A stretch of 33,768 bases of DNA from Solirubrobacterales bacterium. GTDB taxonomy: Bacteria > Actinomycetota > Thermoleophilia > Solirubrobacterales > Solirubrobacteraceae. Shown here one piece after another: positions 29,769 through 33,768 of this stretch (its first letter is position 1; every line of letters begins with the position of its first letter). The stretch is from the NCBI GenBank assembly GCA_019240655.1, contig JAFAXX010000079.1, positions 1 through 33,768 of the forward strand. Direction: 5' to 3'. A program made the translations under genes and the position numbers. The notes beneath the pieces are model-generated. The model did no database searches. It was not told the DNA's origin and was given only the letters and a program-made list of their open reading frames with translations.

Positions 29769-30987
29769 GCGAGTGTTCGGCGTCGGCCTGCTCGGCCACG
29801 GGACGGTGGGCTCGGCGTTCGCCTCGCTGCTGCCTCAGCACGCCGCGCGGATCGAGCGGGTGACCGGGCTGCGGCCGGAGCTCTCCGGGGTGCTCACACG
29901 CAGCCGTGGATCGTTCGAGGAGATCCTCGCGGGCTCCGATCTGATCGTCGAGCTGATCGGCGGCATCGAGCCGGCCCGCGGCTACCTGCTCCGTGCGCTC
30001 GCGGCCGGTCGTCACGTGGTCACCGCGAACAAGCAGCTGCTCTCCCAGTACGGGGAGGAGCTGTGGGACGCCGCGCGGGCAAACGGCGTCCAGCTCCGCT
30101 TCGAGGGGGCGGTGGCCGGGGTCGTCCCGGTCATCCGCGTGCTGCAGGAGGCGCTCGCCGGGGCGACCATCGACCGGGTGCACGGGATCGTCAACGGGAC
30201 GACGAACTTCGTCCTCACGGAGATGGCCCGCACGGGGATGACGTTCGCGGAGGCGCTGAGGCAGGCGCAGTCGCTCGGCTATGCCGAGGCCGACCCCTCC
30301 GAGGATGTCGACGGGAGGGATGCGGCGGCGAAGATGGCGATCTTGGCCCGGCTGGCGTTCGACACCCCGGTTCACCTCGACCAGGTGCGCTACGAGGGCA
30401 TCGAGCAGATCCAGACCGACGACCTCGAGTACGCGCGCGAGCTGGGACTGCACCTGAAGCTGATCGGCACCGCTGAGCGGATCGGCAAGGGGCTCTCGGT
30501 GCGGGTGCATCCGGCCTTCCTGTATCCGGGCCACCCGCTCGCCACGGTCACCGGCCCGTTCAACGCGGTCACCGTGGAATCGGAGGCGATCACCGAGGTG
30601 ACGATGTCGGGCCCGGGCGCCGGCGGCCCCCAGACCGCCAGCGCCGTGCTCGGGGACGTGATCAGCGCGATGATCCCGCCCGCCTCGACCCCGCCGACCA
30701 GCGAGATGCTGGCGATCGTCGAGGACGTCGTCTCCGCCTTTTACCTGCACCTGGAAGTGGCCGACGAGCCCGGAGTGCTGGCGCAGGTCGCGCGGGTGCT
30801 CGCCGACCGGGGCGTCTCGGTCAAATCCGTGGTTCAGAAGGGCCTCGGCGACCAGGCTCGGCTGGTGATGGTCGTGCACCCCGTGCTCGAGTCGCAGTTC
30901 ACCGCCGCGAGGGAGGACATCGCGGCGCTGGCGGTCCTGCGGGCCCCGCCCCGGGCGATCCGGGTGCTCGAGGAAGAGTTCGGCTAG
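29755..30987 (+). CDS. hom: Homoserine dehydrogenase
   Basis: 410 residues. The NAD(P)-binding domain starts VGLLGHGTVGSAF; VTANKQLLSQYGEELW marks the nucleotide domain, GIVNGTTNFVLTEMA and EADPSEDVDGRDAAAKMAIL the catalytic domain with its conserved Asp and Lys, and the C-terminal ACT domain (about 325-405, HLEVADEPGVLAQVARVLAD) offers feedback control, normally by threonine. It reduces aspartate semialdehyde to homoserine. The start is GTG at 29755, inside the end of lysA in a different frame. thrC follows after 34 bp. Confidence 0.95.
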   Translation: MTSSERVFGVGLLGHGTVGSAFASLLPQHAARIERVTGLRPELSGVLTRSRGSFEEILAGSDLIVELIGGIEPARGYLLRALAAGRHVVTANKQLLSQYGEELWDAARANGVQLRFEGAVAGVVPVIRVLQEALAGATIDRVHGIVNGTTNFVLTEMARTGMTFAEALRQAQSLGYAEADPSEDVDGRDAAAKMAILARLAFDTPVHLDQVRYEGIEQIQTDDLEYARELGLHLKLIGTAERIGKGLSVRVHPAFLYPGHPLATVTGPFNAVTVESEAITEVTMSGPGAGGPQTASAVLGDVISAMIPPASTPPTSEMLAIVEDVVSAFYLHLEVADEPGVLAQVARVLADRGVSVKSVVQKGLGDQARLVMVVHPVLESQFTAAREDIAALAVLRAPPRAIRVLEEEFG

Positions 30988-31021
30988 GGCCGCCCCGGCC
31001 GGCTCTGCCATCCTGGCCCCG

Positions 31022-32035
31022 ATGCACGGGATCATCGAGCGCTACCGCACTCGCCTGCCGTTCGCCCCGGAGGATCCGGTCGTGTCGCTGGGAGAGGGCG
31101 GGACGCCGCTGGTGCTCGCGCCCCGGCTCTCTGAGCGGGCGAACACGGAGGTGTGGCTGAAGCTCGAGGGCGCCAACCCGACCGGGTCGTTCAAGGACCG
31201 CGGCATGACCGCCGCGCTGTCGGCGGCCGTGCGCGAGGGAGCCAAGGCGGTGGTCTGCGCGTCGACCGGCAACACGGCGGCCTCGGCCGCGGCCTACAGC
31301 GCCCGCGCCGGCCTGACCTGCGCGGTGATCGTGCCGGAGGGGAAGATCGCCACCGGCAAGCTCGCCCAGGCGCTCGTCCACGGGGCGCGGGTGGTCGCCC
31401 TGCGGGGCAACTTCGACGAGGCGCTGAAGCTGGTCCGGGAGCTGGTCAACCGCCACCCGATCAGCCTGGTCAATTCGGTCAACGACTTCCGCATCGAGGG
31501 TCAGAAGACGGCCGCGTTCGAGATCACCGAGGCGCTGGACTCCGAGCTCGACGCACTCTGCATCCCGGTCGGCAACGCGGGCAACATCACCGCCTACTGG
31601 CGCGGATTCACCCAGTCCGGACGCCGGCCGCGGATGTTCGGCTTCCAGGCCGCCGGCGCGGCGCCGCTCGTCCACGGCGCCCCGGTGAAGAACCCCGAGA
31701 CGGTGGCAAGCGCGATCCGCATCGGCAATCCGGCCCGCTGGGAGCAGGCGATGGACGCGATCACCTCCTCCGGAGGCGCGGTGGCGGCGGTCACCGACGC
31801 CCAGATCCTCGATGCCTACCGGTTCCTGGCCGCGACCGAGGGAATCTTCTGCGAGCCGGCGTCGGCCGCCGGCGTCGCCGGGCTGCTCGCCCATGGGGTG
31901 CAGGACGCGCGCAGGGTGGTGTGCGTGCTCACCGGCCACGGTCTCAAGGACGCGCAGACAGCGCTCGAGCAGGCCGGCGCCGTCCTCCCGTGCGATCCCG
32001 AAATCGACGCGATCGAGCGCGCGGTCCTGCGGTGA
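31022..32035 (+). CDS. thrC: Threonine synthase
   Basis: 337 residues of the short, actinobacterial form. The PLP Lys58 sits in PTGSFKDRGM; VVCASTGNTAASAAAYSARA and PVGNAGNITAYWRGF (PLP-phosphate binding) and GIFCEPASAAGVAGLL follow in the expected order. It turns O-phosphohomoserine into threonine. ATG at 31022 is used; LPFAPEDPVVSLGEGGTPL is the family start. The stop overlaps the start of thrB (GTGA). A plus-strand frame running across this gene and thrB from 31153 is partly a shadow. Confidence 0.96.
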   Translation: MHGIIERYRTRLPFAPEDPVVSLGEGGTPLVLAPRLSERANTEVWLKLEGANPTGSFKDRGMTAALSAAVREGAKAVVCASTGNTAASAAAYSARAGLTCAVIVPEGKIATGKLAQALVHGARVVALRGNFDEALKLVRELVNRHPISLVNSVNDFRIEGQKTAAFEITEALDSELDALCIPVGNAGNITAYWRGFTQSGRRPRMFGFQAAGAAPLVHGAPVKNPETVASAIRIGNPARWEQAMDAITSSGGAVAAVTDAQILDAYRFLAATEGIFCEPASAAGVAGLLAHGVQDARRVVCVLTGHGLKDAQTALEQAGAVLPCDPEIDAIERAVLR

Positions 32036-32892
32036 CGCTGGCGCGGCGCCGCCTCGTCCGGGTTCCGGCCTCGTCAGCGAACCTGGGCCCCGGCTTCGAC
32101 GTTCTCGCCGCCGCGCTGCAGCTGCACCTCGAGCTCGAGGTGGTCGAGACCGGCCACTTCGCCGTGGTGACCGAGCTCGAGATCCCGCGCGACCGGACGA
32201 ACCTGGTCGTGCGGGCGTTCGAGCGACTGCACGACGCCGGCGCCTTCGAATTCCGGATCGACTCGCGGATCCCCCTCGAGGGCGGCCTCGGGTCGAGCGC
32301 GGCGGCGATCGTGGCCGGGCTGCTGGCGGCCGACCACCTGTTCGAGCTCGACGCGGACGTGCGCGCCCTCGCCACGGAGCTCGAAGGCCATCCGGACAAC
32401 GTGGCCGCCGCGCTCGTGGGCGGCTTCGTGATCTGTCAGGCGACGGCCGTGCACCGACTGGAGCCTCCGCTCGGGCTCGAAGCGGTGCTCGTCGTACCGC
32501 ACGATCCGGTGCGCACCCACGAGGCGCGCCGGGCCCTGCCGACGCACGTCGCCCTCGGCGACGCCGTCTTCAACGTCGCCGAGGCCGCGACGCTCACCCT
32601 CGGCCTGGCCACGGGCGACTGGGAGCTGATCGGCCAGGGACTCCACGACCGCCTGCACCAGCCGCACCGGGCCCACCTTTACCCCCGCGCTGCCGCGCTC
32701 CTGGACGACGCGCGCCGGCTGGGGGCACTCGGCGCCACGATCTCCGGCGCCGGGCCGACTGTTCTGTTCTGGTGCCGGTACGAGAACACCGGTGCGGTCG
32801 TGGCGGCGCTCGCCCGTCAGGCCGCCGGCTGGGCAGCGGTCATCAGGGCGCCGTTCGAATCCGAGGGCGCGGACGTGCGCGCGCTCGGTTAG
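32032..32892 (+). CDS. thrB: Homoserine kinase
   Basis: 286 residues of the GHMP kinase superfamily. VPASSANLGPGFDVLAAAL at the N-terminus, the ATP-binding PLEGGLGSSAAAIVAGLLAA and the C-terminal GATISGAGPTVLF are the three GHMP motifs. It phosphorylates homoserine for ThrC. The start is GTG at 32032 within the thrC stop region (GTGA). It is the last gene of the operon; the 90 bp that follow separate it from the converging parA gene. Confidence 0.95.
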   Translation: MTLARRRLVRVPASSANLGPGFDVLAAALQLHLELEVVETGHFAVVTELEIPRDRTNLVVRAFERLHDAGAFEFRIDSRIPLEGGLGSSAAAIVAGLLAADHLFELDADVRALATELEGHPDNVAAALVGGFVICQATAVHRLEPPLGLEAVLVVPHDPVRTHEARRALPTHVALGDAVFNVAEAATLTLGLATGDWELIGQGLHDRLHQPHRAHLYPRAAALLDDARRLGALGATISGAGPTVLFWCRYENTGAVVAALARQAAGWAAVIRAPFESEGADVRALG

Positions 32893-32982
32893 CGACGCCC
32901 ACTAGCGGCGCTCGCGACCGGCCGGGGTCCGCGCGGGCGCCTCTCGCGGCTCCGGGCCCGGTTTCCCGGCGCGCGGCAGGTG

Positions 32983-33768
32983 TCACGCGCGGGCGCGGGC
33001 CTTCTCGGTCTCGGAGCCCGATCCGCTGTCGGCGCCGGAGCCCGAAGTCGGCGGCTCCTCGTATGCGGCCAGCTTGGCCAGCTCGCCCCGCGGCGCGTGC
33101 ATCCTCAGCCGTCGGAGGAGCTCGTCGGCGACGATCACGTAATCGGCAGCGAGATCGGGCCGGTAGTCGAGGATCGAGACCGCCCGCTCGGCCGACTCCG
33201 CGTAGGCAATCGACGCCCTGATCGTGGGGTCGATCAGCTTCTCGCCGAAGTGCTCACGCAGTGACGCGAACGCCTCCCGCGAATGCCGGGTGCGCATATC
33301 GGCGATGTTCAGCAGCACCCCAAGCCACTGCAGGTCGGGATTGAGGCTCTCACGCGCAAGGTCGATGACCTCGAGCGCCTGTTCGACCCCCTGCATGGCG
33401 AAATACTGCGCCTCGGCCGAGAGAAGCGCGTAGTCCGAGGCCACCAGCGCGTTGACCGTCAACAGCCCGAGCGAGGGCGGGCAGTCGATCAGCACCAGGT
33501 CGTAGTCGCCGCGCACGTCGCGGAGCGCCTTCTTCAGGATCAGCTCGCGCCCCATCTTTCCGCCCACCATCAGCTCGGCTTCGGCCAGCCCGAGGTTGGC
33601 CGGGATGATCCCGTCGTGAACCGCGGCGCGGGCCTTGGCTCGCCCGGCGAGCACGTCGCCGATCGTCGGCGCCGCGTCCGGGTCGACGTCGAGGTAGTCG
33701 GACAGGTTGCCCTGCGGGTCGAGGTCGACCGCCAGGACCGTCAGTCCCACCCGCCGGAACACGTCGGT
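32983..33768 (-). CDS. ParA-family ATPase, N-terminus outside the window
   Basis: 262 residues are visible; the start lies beyond 33768. The part seen begins VGLTVLAVDLDPQGNLSDYL (Walker A' region), and continues with LVLIDCPPSLGLLTVNALVA (Walker B), ALLSAEAQYFAMQGVEQALE and LNIADMRTRHSREAF. This is the Soj/ParA type of deviant Walker ATPase that drives chromosome or plasmid partition or positions protein complexes. The KGGVGKTT loop would be in the missing part. The last 25 residues are Gly/Ser-rich with a basic end. No parB lies downstream, where thrB converges; an upstream partner cannot be excluded. Confidence 0.92.
   Translation of the reverse strand, partial: TDVFRRVGLTVLAVDLDPQGNLSDYLDVDPDAAPTIGDVLAGRAKARAAVHDGIIPANLGLAEAELMVGGKMGRELILKKALRDVRGDYDLVLIDCPPSLGLLTVNALVASDYALLSAEAQYFAMQGVEQALEVIDLARESLNPDLQWLGVLLNIADMRTRHSREAFASLREHFGEKLIDPTIRASIAYAESAERAVSILDYRPDLAADYVIVADELLRRLRMHAPRGELAKLAAYEEPPTSGSGADSGSGSETEKARARA

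Noticed and set aside
1..33768. CRISPR arrays, prophage or integrative element
   Set aside because: No regularly spaced repeats with unique spacers, no integrase or phage structural genes, and the tRNA-Thr has no integration-type direct repeat nearby.

Overview
This is a GC-rich window (roughly 70 % G+C) from the chromosome of an actinobacterium, most likely Thermoleophilia (Solirubrobacterales/Gaiellales-like). The assignment is inferred from gene content: PspA with PspAA/PspAB and HtpX, a c-di-AMP riboswitch in front of an NlpC/P60-type hydrolase, a lysA-hom-thrC-thrB operon, a B-box rhomboid, frequent GTG/TTG starts, near-leaderless promoters, and ATGA/GTGA/TGATG overlaps between genes. 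No phage, CRISPR array, rRNA or complete insertion sequence is visible. Genes stand close together except in the first 2.3 kb.

Layout. 1-4300: a gene-poor edge with short tandem repeats, a YihY/BrkB membrane protein, a YccF protein, then a secreted trypsin-fold peptidase translationally coupled to a small exported protein. 4309-5888: tRNA-Thr(UGU), a GDP-mannose-type sugar dehydratase/reductase and a small membrane protein. 5949-9461: a PlsC acyltransferase fused to a GpsA-like domain that has lost its catalytic residues, then an ECF sigma factor overlapping a single-pass membrane protein, then a rhomboid protease. 9526-11905: a BtuF-like corrinoid-binding protein and a CNNM/CBS transporter. 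12285-16952: fatty-acid and redox genes (3-hydroxyacyl-CoA dehydrogenase divergent from a thiolase; two SDR enzymes divergent from a quinone-oxidoreductase-like MDR enzyme). 17183-19859: exonuclease VII (xseA, xseB) followed by an enolase-superfamily enzyme. 19943-20095: a very acidic 50-residue protein. 20071-23871: a four-gene operon of a CWB2 lipoprotein, a small protein, a nucleotide-sugar dehydrogenase and a nucleotide-sugar epimerase. 23953-24784: c-di-AMP riboswitch and the NlpC/P60-type hydrolase it should control. 24902-27646: an envelope-stress module, pspA-pspAA facing htpX-pspAB. 27709-28434: an alpha/beta hydrolase. 28494-32892: lysA-hom-thrC-thrB, the aspartate-family pathway. 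32983-33768: a ParA ATPase cut by the window edge.

Most genes are ordinary housekeeping or envelope genes. The least expected items are the PlsC-pseudoGpsA fusion, the sigma factor/membrane protein/rhomboid trio (a possible regulated-proteolysis circuit), an SDR protein without its Tyr-Lys pair, the acidic micro-protein, and a hairpin-rich convergent intergenic region carrying two Shine-Dalgarno-led short reading frames.
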